DNA of 64,000 nt from Obesumbacterium proteus (GTDB lineage: Bacteria > Pseudomonadota > Gammaproteobacteria > Enterobacterales > Enterobacteriaceae): NCBI RefSeq assembly GCF_001586165.1, contig NZ_CP014608.1, positions 2,418,001 through 2,482,000 on the forward strand, read 5' to 3'. Position numbers and translations under genes: made by a program. This document shows, one piece after another, positions 44,218-51,858 of this stretch (position 1 is its first letter; every line of letters begins with the position of its first letter). The notes under the pieces were generated by a model. That model was not told the DNA's origin. It saw nothing but the letters and a program-made list of their open reading frames with translations, and made no database searches.

Positions 44218-44312
44218 AGATCGAGATACACGGGGGCGACCGTAGGGTGGGGCGCTCCGGCAGCTAAAGCTGCTACGACCCCATCCCTACGATTCCCCCT
44301 AAAATCAGGCTT
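44218..44312 (+). repeat. Palindromic ~94-bp repeat, copy B
   Basis: Inverted relative to copy A at 41201-41293; both run from AGATCGAGATACA to TAAAATCAGGCTT. This copy folds into a long imperfect hairpin: GGGGG, CGTAGGG, TGGGG and GCAGCT on the left arm pair with AGCTGC, CCCCA, CCCTACG and CCCCC on the right. Together the two copies bracket miaB and ubiF. Confidence 0.85.
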
Positions 44313-44355
44313 AATTATTGATAACGACTATTCACCGCTGAAGAAAATCAAGACG

Positions 44356-44386
44356 AAAAAAAGCTCGCTAAAAGCGAGCTTTTTTT
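44356..44386 (-). terminator. Terminator of the tRNA operon
   Basis: Stem AGCTCGCT / AGCGAGCT with flanking A- and T-runs, just beyond glnX on the minus strand; it can also act on + strand transcripts from ubiF. Confidence 0.88.
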
Positions 44387-44388
44387 AT

Positions 44389-44463
44389 TGGCTGGGGTAC
44401 GAGGATTCGAACCTCGGAATGCTGGTATCAGAAACCAGAGCCTTACCGCTTGGCGATACCCCA
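44389..44463 (-). tRNA. glnX: tRNA-Gln (anticodon CUG)
   Basis: A 75-nt cloverleaf with encoded CCA end. The anticodon loop reads TTTCTGATA, giving CUG. It is identical in sequence to the copy at 44531-44605. It is the last gene of the tRNA operon, which has the same seven-gene order as in E. coli. Confidence 0.97.
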
Positions 44464-44530
44464 ATTGTTTGGGTGTTACTACATTGCGTCTTTTGACGCG
44501 TAAACCTGTTTAAAACAGATTTAAGAAATT

Positions 44531-44605
44531 TGGCTGGGGTACGAGGATTCGAACCTCGGAATGCTGGTATCAGAAACCAGAGCCTTACCGCTTGGCGATA
44601 CCCCA
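44531..44605 (-). tRNA. glnV: tRNA-Gln (anticodon CUG), second copy
   Basis: A 75-nt tRNA with encoded CCA, identical to glnX. In E. coli mutation of this gene gives the supE amber suppressor; here the CUG anticodon is wild type. Confidence 0.97.
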
Positions 44606-44607
44606 AA

Positions 44608-44684
44608 TGGTGGCTACGACGGGATTCGAACCTGTGACCCCATCATTATGAGTGATGTGCTCTAACCAACTGAGCTACGTAGCC
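44608..44684 (-). tRNA. metU: tRNA-Met (elongator, CAU)
   Basis: A 77-nt tRNA with encoded CCA; acceptor GGCTACG pairs with CGTAGCC and the anticodon loop reads CTCATAA. It is identical to metT at 45059-45135 and lies 2 nt from glnV. Confidence 0.97.
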
Positions 44685-44729
44685 AACTCAAGGAAACTCT
44701 ATATTGCGTAATACTATTAGCCAATTCTA

Positions 44730-44804
44730 TGGCTGGGGTACCAGGATTCGAACCTGGGAATGCTGGGATCAAAACCCAGTGCCTTACCGCTTGGCGATAC
44801 CCCA
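44730..44804 (-). tRNA. glnW: tRNA-Gln (anticodon UUG)
   Basis: A 75-nt tRNA with encoded CCA; the anticodon loop TTTTGATC gives UUG. It is identical to the copy at 44845-44919 and differs from glnX/glnV mainly in the anticodon and T arms. Confidence 0.97.
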
Positions 44805-44844
44805 ATTGGGAATAGAATTCACTAGACCTTTTCGAGGAAAAGGA

Positions 44845-44919
44845 TGGCTGGGGTACCAGGATTCGAACCTGGGAATGCTGGGATCAAAACCCAGTGCCTT
44901 ACCGCTTGGCGATACCCCA
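44845..44919 (-). tRNA. glnU: tRNA-Gln (anticodon UUG), second copy
   Basis: A 75-nt tRNA identical to glnW, with encoded CCA, separated from it by a 40-nt spacer. Confidence 0.97.
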
Positions 44920-44945
44920 TCCGCTGCAAAACCGAGTCGTTTAAA

Positions 44946-45030
44946 TGGTGCGGGAGACGAGACTTGAACTCGTACACCTTGCGGCGCTAGAACCTAAATC
45001 TAGTGCGTCTACCAATTTCGCCACTCCCGC
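44946..45030 (-). tRNA. leuW: tRNA-Leu (anticodon UAG)
   Basis: An 85-nt class II tRNA with a long variable arm and encoded CCA. Acceptor GCGGGAG pairs with CTCCCGC; the anticodon loop ATTTAGGT gives UAG. It is a substrate of LeuS coded in this window. Confidence 0.97.
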
Positions 45031-45058
45031 TCATTTAATCGAAGGTGTTGAAAATATA

Positions 45059-45135
45059 TGGTGGCTACGACGGGATTCGAACCTGTGACCCCATCATTAT
45101 GAGTGATGTGCTCTAACCAACTGAGCTACGTAGCC
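45059..45135 (-). tRNA. metT: tRNA-Met (elongator, CAU), first of operon
   Basis: A 77-nt tRNA with encoded CCA, identical to metU. It is the promoter-proximal gene of the minus-strand operon metT-leuW-glnU-glnW-metU-glnV-glnX. Confidence 0.97.
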
Positions 45136-45317
45136 ATCTATTTTTCGCCAACCTTCATCGGCGTTGCGGGGCGCATTATGCGTATATGAGAAAGTTGCGT
45201 CAACCCCTTTTTTATCGGAAAAGGGCATCTGAGGCACGTTTGCGCGGGGATTATACAGCTCGGCGAGAAAATCAACAAAATTCAGGCTTATTAATAGGGT
45301 AAAACGGCATTATCGAT

Positions 45318-45350
45318 AAAAAAACGGCGAACCTAAAAAGTTCGCCGTTT
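45318..45350 (-). terminator. Terminator after asnB
   Basis: Stem AAACGGCGAAC / GTTCGCCGTTT with a TTTTTAG loop and a following run of T on the minus strand, 26 bp beyond the asnB stop. Confidence 0.88.
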
Positions 45351-45375
45351 GGTGGATGTGTGAATTTTTAAATCT

Positions 45376-47043
45376 CTACTTTTGATAAGCCGACTGATGC
45401 ACGCCTACAGCACGACCTGACGGGTCATCCATTTTTTTGAAAGATTCATCCCATTCAATCGCTTTTGCTGAGGAACAAGCGACGGAAGGGCCGCCCGGAA
45501 CACACTCTGCGGCGCTAGGCATAGGGAATAACTCTTCAAAAATTTCACGATACAAATAGCCTTCTTTCGAGTTTGGCGTGTTGTATGGGAAACGGAAGTG
45601 CGCATTTGCCAACATTTGATCGCTAATCTGCTGATTCGCGGTTTCTTTTAAAGTATCGATCCAGCTATAACCCACGCCGTCGGAGAACTGTTCTTTCTGA
45701 CGTCATGCTACGCTGGCTGGCAGATAGGATTCAAAACATTCACGTAAGATGTATTTCTCCATTTTGCCGTTGCCGCACATTTTATCTTGTGGGTTTAGGC
45801 GCATAGCGACGTCGAGGAATTTTTTATCCAAGAAAGGAACACGCGCCTCAACGCCCCACGCGGACATGGCTTTGTTCGCGCGGGCGCAGTCATACATATG
45901 CAGAGCCAGCAGCTTACGCACGGTTTCTTCGTGGAACTCTTTGGCGTTCGGTGCTTTATGAAAATAGAGATATCCGCCAAAGACCTCATCGGCCCCTTCG
46001 CCGGAAAGCACCATCTTGATGCCCATGGCTTTTATCTTACGCGCCATCAGATACATTGGCGTTGAAGCACGGATGGTCGTCACGTCATAGGTTTCGATGT
46101 GATAAATCACGTCGCGAATTGCGTCTAAGCCTTCTTGCACAGTGAAATGAATTTCGTGATGCACCGTGCCAAGATGGTTAGCCACTTCCTGCGCGGCTTT
46201 TAAATCCGGAGATCCTTCCAAACCTACGGCGAAAGAGTGCAGCTGTGGCCACCATGCTTCGCTTCGTTCATCGTCTTCAACGCGGCGAGCGGCAAATTTT
46301 TTGGTAATCGCAGAGATTACTGAAGAGTCGAGCCCACCAGACAGCAGCACGCCGTAAGGGACGTCAGACATCAGATGGCTTTTGACCGATTCTTCCAAGG
46401 CTTCTTTCAATTGAGCGGCGTCAGTGTGGTTCTCTTTAACGTTATCGAACTCAAACCAGTCGCGCTGGTAGTAGCTATGAATTTCGCCATCGTCGCTCGA
46501 CATGTAGCTGCCTGCCGGGAATTCTTTGATGGTGCGGCAAACCGGTACCAGAGCTTTCATCTCTGAAGCGACGTAGAAGTTGCCGTGCTCGTCATAACCC
46601 ATATACAGCGGAATAATTCCGAGATGATCGCGGCCAATCAAATAGCTGTTTTTTTCTGCGTCATATAAAACAAAGGCAAACATGCCCTGCAGTTCGTCTA
46701 AGAACGCAGAACCTTGCTCTTCGTATAACGCCAAAATAACTTCACAGTCAGAGGCCGTTTGGAATTCATAACGCCCTTCAAAACGTTGGCGCAGAGCCTG
46801 ATGGTTATAAATTTCACCATTCACGGCAAGAATATGGGTGTGCGCGGCATTGTACAAAGGCTGGGCGCCGTTGTTGACGTCAACGATAGACAGACGCTCA
46901 TGCGCCAAAATCGCGTTGTCAGAAGCGTAAATGCCGGACCAATCTGGGCCACGATGACGCATCAGGCGTGACAGCTCGAGCGCTTTTTTACGCAGCTCAA
47001 CAGGATCGGTTTTTAAATCAAGCACACCAAAGATAGAACACAT
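45376..47043 (-). pseudogene. asnB: Asparagine synthetase B interrupted by an in-frame TGA
   Basis: Glutamine-dependent asparagine synthetase; the full frame of 555 codons matches E. coli AsnB (554). The first 446 residues are intact: nucleophile Cys2 (MCSIFGV), glutaminase domain to about 200, and the ATP site LLSGGLDSSVIS near 233. Codon 447 (45705-45703) is TGA, where the E. coli protein has Trp in SVAWRQKEQ. Beyond it, in the same frame, the conserved sequence continues (RQKEQFSDGVGYSWID) to a TAG at 45376. This is therefore one G-to-A change, not a frameshift. The product would lack the last ~109 residues of the synthetase domain unless UGA is read through. The next base is C, a leaky context. 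A sequencing error cannot be excluded. Confidence 0.88.
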
Positions 47044-47397
47044 AGATTTCTCCCATACTGCATTGTCTAGTTGTGACGTTGTGAGTCAGTTTAAGGCGGT
47101 AAAAAATTATTGATTTACGACTCAGTGAGGCGTTTACCGCTGCTATAAATAACAAATTGCGTCAAAACCTGAATAGAATGCAAGCGCTTTAGCTTAATGG
47201 TGAGAAATAGTCTGCTGGTGTACTCTAAATCTTAACGATTATTCATTTTTTAAAGTGAATTATTGATGAATCGATAATTTTTTAGCATCCGATGAGTAAT
47301 CGAGAAAAAAAGCAGCGCAGAAAAAATAAAGTAAAAGCGGAGAGAAAAAAGAGGGAAGTTGCGTCTGACCAAGCTGACCAGACGCAAAGGAGTAACG
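47044..47397. other. asnB promoter region
   Basis: A 354-bp gap between the nagD stop and the asnB start. It is AT-rich and should contain the asnB promoter. The nag operon hairpin lies at 47359-47387. No gene is evident. Confidence 0.5.
47359..47387 (-). terminator. Hairpin at the end of nagBACD
   Basis: Perfect 9-bp stem TTGCGTCTG / CAGACGCAA; on the minus strand it is followed by CTTCCCTCTTTTTTC, a delayed T-run. It lies 11 bp after the nagD stop. Confidence 0.65.
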
Positions 47398-48150
47398 TTA
47401 GATGATGTCGATATCGGCAACGGAGGGATAAATGTAGTTAGGGCGGAACGGCATGTTGTCCACGTCGTTTAACGTTGAGACACCGGACAGCACTAATACC
47501 GTTTCCAGCCCCGCTTGGAAGCCTGCCAAAATATCGGTATTCAGATTATCACCGATGATCACGGTGCTTTCTGAATGAGCCTGCATCTTGTTGAGCGCGG
47601 CACGAATAATCCACGGGCTCGGTTTGCCAACGTAGAACGGCTTGCGGCCTGAAATCAGCTCAATTGGTGCACATAACGCGCCACAGGCAGGGTAAAAACC
47701 ACGGCCGTGTGTATCTGGGTTTGTCGCGATAAACCGTGCGCCGTTGACCACGAAGTAAGAGGCCTTGTGGATCATTTCCCAGTTATACGAACGGGTTTCA
47801 CCAACGATAACAAAATCAGGGTTGATATCGGTAATGGTAAAGCCTGCTTTATACAATTCGTGAATTAACGCACCTTCGCCAATCACATAGGCTTTTTTGC
47901 CTTCCTGACGTTTGAGAAAATCGGCGGTGGCCATGGCTGAGGTGTAAAACACGCTTTCAGGAACATCAAGTCCGGCGGCTGCGAAGCGGTTGGCCAGATC
48001 CTGCGCGGTTTGAGAAGGGTAGTTGGTCAGAATGACGAGAGGAATGTCTTTTTCTTGAATACGTGCCAGAAATTTATCTGCACCCGGAACCGGAGTGTTG
48101 TCGTGCATCAAAACGCCGTCGATGTCACAAATAATACTTTTGATTGTCAT
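47398..48150 (-). CDS. nagD: NagD (UmpH), HAD-family nucleotide phosphatase
   Basis: A 250-residue HAD phosphatase that prefers UMP and other nucleoside monophosphates in E. coli. The nucleophile motif is CDIDGVLMHD (8-17); motif III Lys lies in GKPSPWIIRAAL near 172 and the acidic motif in GDNLNTDILAG near 200. The start at 48150 matches the family N-terminus MTIKSIICDID. It is the last gene of nagBACD. Confidence 0.96.
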   Translation of the reverse strand: MTIKSIICDIDGVLMHDNTPVPGADKFLARIQEKDIPLVILTNYPSQTAQDLANRFAAAGLDVPESVFYTSAMATADFLKRQEGKKAYVIGEGALIHELYKAGFTITDINPDFVIVGETRSYNWEMIHKASYFVVNGARFIATNPDTHGRGFYPACGALCAPIELISGRKPFYVGKPSPWIIRAALNKMQAHSESTVIIGDNLNTDILAGFQAGLETVLVLSGVSTLNDVDNMPFRPNYIYPSVADIDII

Positions 48151-48231
48151 GGGTTTATTACTCGTTAAGTTGACAAGCACAAATCATATCATGCTTGTCA
48201 GCTAACGCAGCAGCTTCAAATAAGCAGAGAA

Positions 48232-49464
48232 TTAGTGCGGATGTTGCCCTTCCAGCAGGCGCTGAAGCAATACACCGTTGAGCATGGCTCGTTTCACCAG
48301 CGCAAATGCCCCAATGGCTGAACGATGATCTAATTCAGAGGTGACCACCGGTAGATTAATGCGGAAATTCTTCAACGCCTGAGTATTGATGCAGCTTTGA
48401 ATCGCAGGCAGCAGCGTTTTTTCTGCTTCAATAATTTCGCCTGCGATAACCACTTTCTGCGGGTTAAACATGTTAATCGCAATCGCAATGGCGCGACCCA
48501 GATAGCGGCCAACCAATTCAATCACTTCTGTTGCTAGCGCGTCGCCTTTGTTTGCCGCTTTGCAGATTGCGCTGATGCTGCAATCGTCCAGCGTGAGTTT
48601 GCTTGGATAGCCTTGTTCGAGCAGATGACGAACGCGTTGTTCAATGGCGGCGTTGGCGGCCACGGTTTCCAAACAACCGAAATTACCGCAGTGGCAACGT
48701 TCGCCTAATGGATCGATTTGGATGTGACCAATCTCACCAACGTTTCCCTTGCTGCCGAGAAATATTTTTTCATTCACGATGATACCCGCACCGGTTCCTC
48801 GGTGTAGGCGTACCAGCATTGAATCTTCACAGTCGCGGGTGGCACCGAAATAGTGTTCAGCTAAAGCAAGGCTACGAATATCGTGACCCACAAAGCTGGT
48901 GACGTTAAATCGATCTTCCAGCGCATTAACCAACGGCCAATCATTAACGGTAATATGCGGCATGTAGCGCACGATCCCATGTTGAGGATCGACTAATCCG
49001 GGCAGGATCACCGCAATGGCAATCAGCTCGCGGATTTTACGCTGATAGGTGAGCATGAACTGCTCAATGTTATTCAGCAGTGCATTTTCCACTGTTTCCT
49101 GAGTGCGTTCAGGTAACGGGTAGTGCTCTTCGGCCAGCGACTTTCCACTCATATCGTACAGCGTGATGGTGGCGTCGTGACGCCCTAAGCGGATGGCAAT
49201 GGTATTGAAGAGGCGGGTTTCTGTCACAATGGAAATGGCACGACGGCCACCGGTAGACGCTTGCTGATCGACTTCTTTGATCAGCCCGCGCTCCAGTAGC
49301 TGGCGGGTAATTTTGGTGACGCTGGCGGGAGCAAGCTGGCTCAGCTCGGCAATCTGAATGCGCGAAATAGGGCCTTGCAGATCGATCAAACGGTAAACAG
49401 CGGCGCTGTTAAGTTGTTTAACCAGATCTACGTTACCAATTTGTCCTTGTCCGCCTGTGGTCAT
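48232..49464 (-). CDS. nagC: N-acetylglucosamine repressor NagC
   Basis: A 410-residue ROK-family repressor. The DNA-binding helix-turn-helix is at about 33-60 (SRIQIAELSQLAPASVTKIT) and the ROK sugar-binding domain carries the zinc motif CHCGNFGCLE near 245. It represses nag genes and regulates chiP and chb genes until GlcNAc-6-phosphate binds. The ATG at 49464 is preferred over a TTG one codon earlier. Its probable targets nagE/nagB and chiP lie in this window. Confidence 0.97.
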   Translation of the reverse strand: MTTGGQGQIGNVDLVKQLNSAAVYRLIDLQGPISRIQIAELSQLAPASVTKITRQLLERGLIKEVDQQASTGGRRAISIVTETRLFNTIAIRLGRHDATITLYDMSGKSLAEEHYPLPERTQETVENALLNNIEQFMLTYQRKIRELIAIAVILPGLVDPQHGIVRYMPHITVNDWPLVNALEDRFNVTSFVGHDIRSLALAEHYFGATRDCEDSMLVRLHRGTGAGIIVNEKIFLGSKGNVGEIGHIQIDPLGERCHCGNFGCLETVAANAAIEQRVRHLLEQGYPSKLTLDDCSISAICKAANKGDALATEVIELVGRYLGRAIAIAINMFNPQKVVIAGEIIEAEKTLLPAIQSCINTQALKNFRINLPVVTSELDHRSAIGAFALVKRAMLNGVLLQRLLEGQHPH

Positions 49465-49537
49465 CAATTTATTACCCGCTTATAAAAATAGAGCTCAAGT
49501 TAATAAAGAAAGCGCGCAGACTGATGTACGTTCTCTC

Positions 49538-50689
49538 TTATTTATTTTCGTAAACCGTTTCGCCGTTCACGATGGTTTTGATCACGCGATAGTCTGAAGT
49601 GAAAGCGGTTAAGTTTGCCACTTTACCCGCTTCGATGCTGCCCAGACGGCTATCAACACCCACCGCGCGCGATGGATAGAGCGTTGCCATACGCAATGCT
49701 TCATCCAGAGCAATACCGATGTGCTCAACGCTGTTTTTGACGGCGTCGATCATGGTCAGCGCAGAACCGCTCAGCGTACCGTTTTCATCAACGACTAAAC
49801 CGTTGCGGTAATATACTGTTTTTCCGGCGAAAATGAAGTGATCTATGTTAGCGCCTGCCGGAGCAGTTGCATCGGTGACCAGCACCAGATGTTCGCCTTT
49901 CAAACGTTTAGCCAGACGAATGCTTGGCCAAGCAACGTGGTGACCATCGGCGATGATGCCGGTGTACACTTCCGGGGTATCGAAAATAGCACCCATCAGA
50001 CCCGGAGCACGGCCAGAAATGGCTGGCATCGCGTTATAAAGGTGAGTCGCAAAGCTCATGCCTGCGGCGAAGCCTTTACGCGCTTCTTCATAGGTAGCGT
50101 TGGAGTGACCTGCAGAAACCACGATTCCGGCGGCTTTCAGCTGCTGGATAGATTCCTGAGTCGCGACTTCTGGAGCCATCGTCACTTTGGTGATGGCGTC
50201 TGCGTGCTCGCACATGAAATCGATCATTTCATGATCCGGTTTACGGATGTATTTCGGATTGTGCGTGCCTTTCTTTTCTAAGCTGATGTATGGGCCTTCA
50301 ATATGCAGACCTAGCGCCTGATTCTGGTGCTTGGTCAGATAGCTGCGCATCACATCGATACCGTGCTTCATTAAATCGTCAGCACTGGTGATAAGCGTAG
50401 GTAAATAGCTGGTACAGCCTGATTTCTCGTTGGCGTGCTGCATGATTTCGAGCGTTTCTTCCGAAACCGCTTCGACAGAATCATTAAACTGAACGCCGCC
50501 ACAGCCATTAAGTTGCAGATCGATGAAACCAGGAGCAAGGATTGCCCCGCCTAGATCGTGAGTTTCAATGCCTGACGGAAGTTCAGCGACAGGACAGATC
50601 TTTTCAATTAAGCCATTGGCGATCATTACTGCATGGTCGTCGAGAATATCGTGGCCGGTATAAATCCGACAATGGGTCAAAGCGTACAT
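49538..50689 (-). CDS. nagA: N-acetylglucosamine-6-phosphate deacetylase
   Basis: A 383-residue cytoplasmic amidohydrolase converting GlcNAc-6-P to glucosamine-6-P and acetate. Features include APGFIDLQLNGCGG near 52, the metal ligand Glu in GLHIEGPYIS, His in VVSAGHSNAT near 195 and the catalytic Asp in LVTDATAPAGA near 273. The start is ATG at 50689; a GTG lies one codon earlier. It is 27 bp after nagB. Confidence 0.97.
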   Translation of the reverse strand: MYALTHCRIYTGHDILDDHAVMIANGLIEKICPVAELPSGIETHDLGGAILAPGFIDLQLNGCGGVQFNDSVEAVSEETLEIMQHANEKSGCTSYLPTLITSADDLMKHGIDVMRSYLTKHQNQALGLHIEGPYISLEKKGTHNPKYIRKPDHEMIDFMCEHADAITKVTMAPEVATQESIQQLKAAGIVVSAGHSNATYEEARKGFAAGMSFATHLYNAMPAISGRAPGLMGAIFDTPEVYTGIIADGHHVAWPSIRLAKRLKGEHLVLVTDATAPAGANIDHFIFAGKTVYYRNGLVVDENGTLSGSALTMIDAVKNSVEHIGIALDEALRMATLYPSRAVGVDSRLGSIEAGKVANLTAFTSDYRVIKTIVNGETVYENK

Positions 50690-50716
50690 CACATACCCCT
50701 GGTTACAGGTTGAAAA

Positions 50717-51517
50717 TTACAGATTCTTCATGTTTTCCGCTTCTAACTCGCGGAAGTACTTAACTGTTTTGACTTTCAGCTCCATCGTTGAAGGCTCATC
50801 GCATACGATGACGGACTTCGGATGAAGTTGCAGAGCGCTGATCGTCCACATGTGGTTGACGCTGCCTTCAACGGCGGCCTGCAGGGACAGCGCTTTCGCG
50901 TGGCCAGTGACCAAAATCATCACTTCTTCAGCGTCCAACAATGTGCCAACGCCAACGGTGAGCGCGTATTTTGGCACTTTCGTCATGTCGCCATCAAAGA
51001 AACGAGAGTTTGCAATACGAGTTTCTTCGGTCAGCGTTTTGATGCGAGTGCGAGAAGCTAAAGATGATGCTGGTTCGTTAAAAGCAATATGTCCATCGTT
51101 ACCTACACCACCCATAAACAGATTGATTCTGCCGTAGGATTTTATCTTTTCTTCGTAGCGGCGACATTCGGTATCAACGTCAGGCGCATTGCCGTTCAGC
51201 AAGTTAATGTTTTCGCGTGGGATATCCACGTGATTGAAGAAATTATTATACATGAAGCTATGGTAGCTTTCTGGATGCTCTTCTGGCAGGCCGATGTATT
51301 CGTCCATGTTGAACGTAACAACGTTTTTAAAGCTGATTTCGCCAGCCTTGTGCAGCTCGATCAAACGTTTGTAGGTTTGCAGAGGGGTGCCGCCGGTTGG
51401 CAGACCGAGAACAAATGGACGCTCAGCCGTTGGTTTGAACGCATTGATACGGTTAACAATATGACGGGCAGACCACAAGCCAACGTCTGCAGCATTACTT
51501 AGAGGGATAAGTCTCAT
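50717..51517 (-). CDS. nagB: Glucosamine-6-phosphate deaminase
   Basis: A 266-residue enzyme that turns glucosamine-6-P into fructose-6-P and ammonia. Catalytic residues are Asp72 in NMDEYIGLP, Asp141 and His143 in GNDGHIAFNEPASS, with Glu148. Length equals the E. coli enzyme. It is first in nagBACD and divergent from nagE. Confidence 0.98.
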   Translation of the reverse strand: MRLIPLSNAADVGLWSARHIVNRINAFKPTAERPFVLGLPTGGTPLQTYKRLIELHKAGEISFKNVVTFNMDEYIGLPEEHPESYHSFMYNNFFNHVDIPRENINLLNGNAPDVDTECRRYEEKIKSYGRINLFMGGVGNDGHIAFNEPASSLASRTRIKTLTEETRIANSRFFDGDMTKVPKYALTVGVGTLLDAEEVMILVTGHAKALSLQAAVEGSVNHMWTISALQLHPKSVIVCDEPSTMELKVKTVKYFRELEAENMKNL

Positions 51518-51630
51518 AGGGCACCTTTAGTGAATATAAATCTATATTATAAACGGGGGTCCACATTGCTCTTTGCTCAGAGTATAAGGCGTAATGCTTG
51601 CTAACGACTAATGTGTGACCTAACGCCGCT

Positions 51631-51655
51631 TTGATTTTTCGAATGATAAAATAAG
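51631..51655. promoter_or_regulatory. Candidate NagC operator on the nagB side
   Basis: TTGATTTTTCGAATGATAAAATAAG has the imperfect ATTTT-N-AAAAT dyad with central CG expected of NagC sites. Its centre is about 95 bp from a second candidate on the nagE side, in line with the known NagC repression loop. Confidence 0.4.
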
Positions 51656-51698
51656 TTTTGTATGATGGCTAGCAATTAGGCATGTTTAGAGCCTCCTT

Positions 51699-51716
51699 TG
51701 GTGATATTTATCACAA
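51699..51716. promoter_or_regulatory. CRP-cAMP binding site in nagB-nagE region
   Basis: TGGTGATATTTATCACAA, nearly a perfect match to TGTGA-N6-TCACA, lies between the divergent nagB and nagE starts and should activate one or both, as in E. coli. Confidence 0.8.
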
Positions 51717-51725
51717 AACTGGAGG

Positions 51726-51749
51726 TTTTAATTTGCGGAGAAAAATAAT
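51726..51749. promoter_or_regulatory. Candidate NagC operator on the nagE side
   Basis: TTTTAATTTGCGGAGAAAAATAAT, an imperfect dyad centred on GCGG, about 120 bp upstream of the nagE start. Confidence 0.4.
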
Positions 51750-51858
51750 TTTTTTACACTCCTGATTGTAGTCCATACTGTCAACTTAATAATTAAGTCA
51801 GTTATGACGTGACCATGAGCAGTGCCAATTCGAGCAATGACGGGTCCACAAGGGGGAA

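Noticed and set aside
45376..45675. Separate small gene downstream of asnB
   Set aside because: It is in the same frame as asnB and encodes the conserved AsnB C-terminus; the break is one TGA codon, so it is part of the interrupted gene.
45676..45740. Frameshift in asnB
   Set aside because: Frame arithmetic (1368 bases from the asnB start to 45675, divisible by three) and the in-frame residues RQKEQFSDGV show a nonsense change, not an indel.
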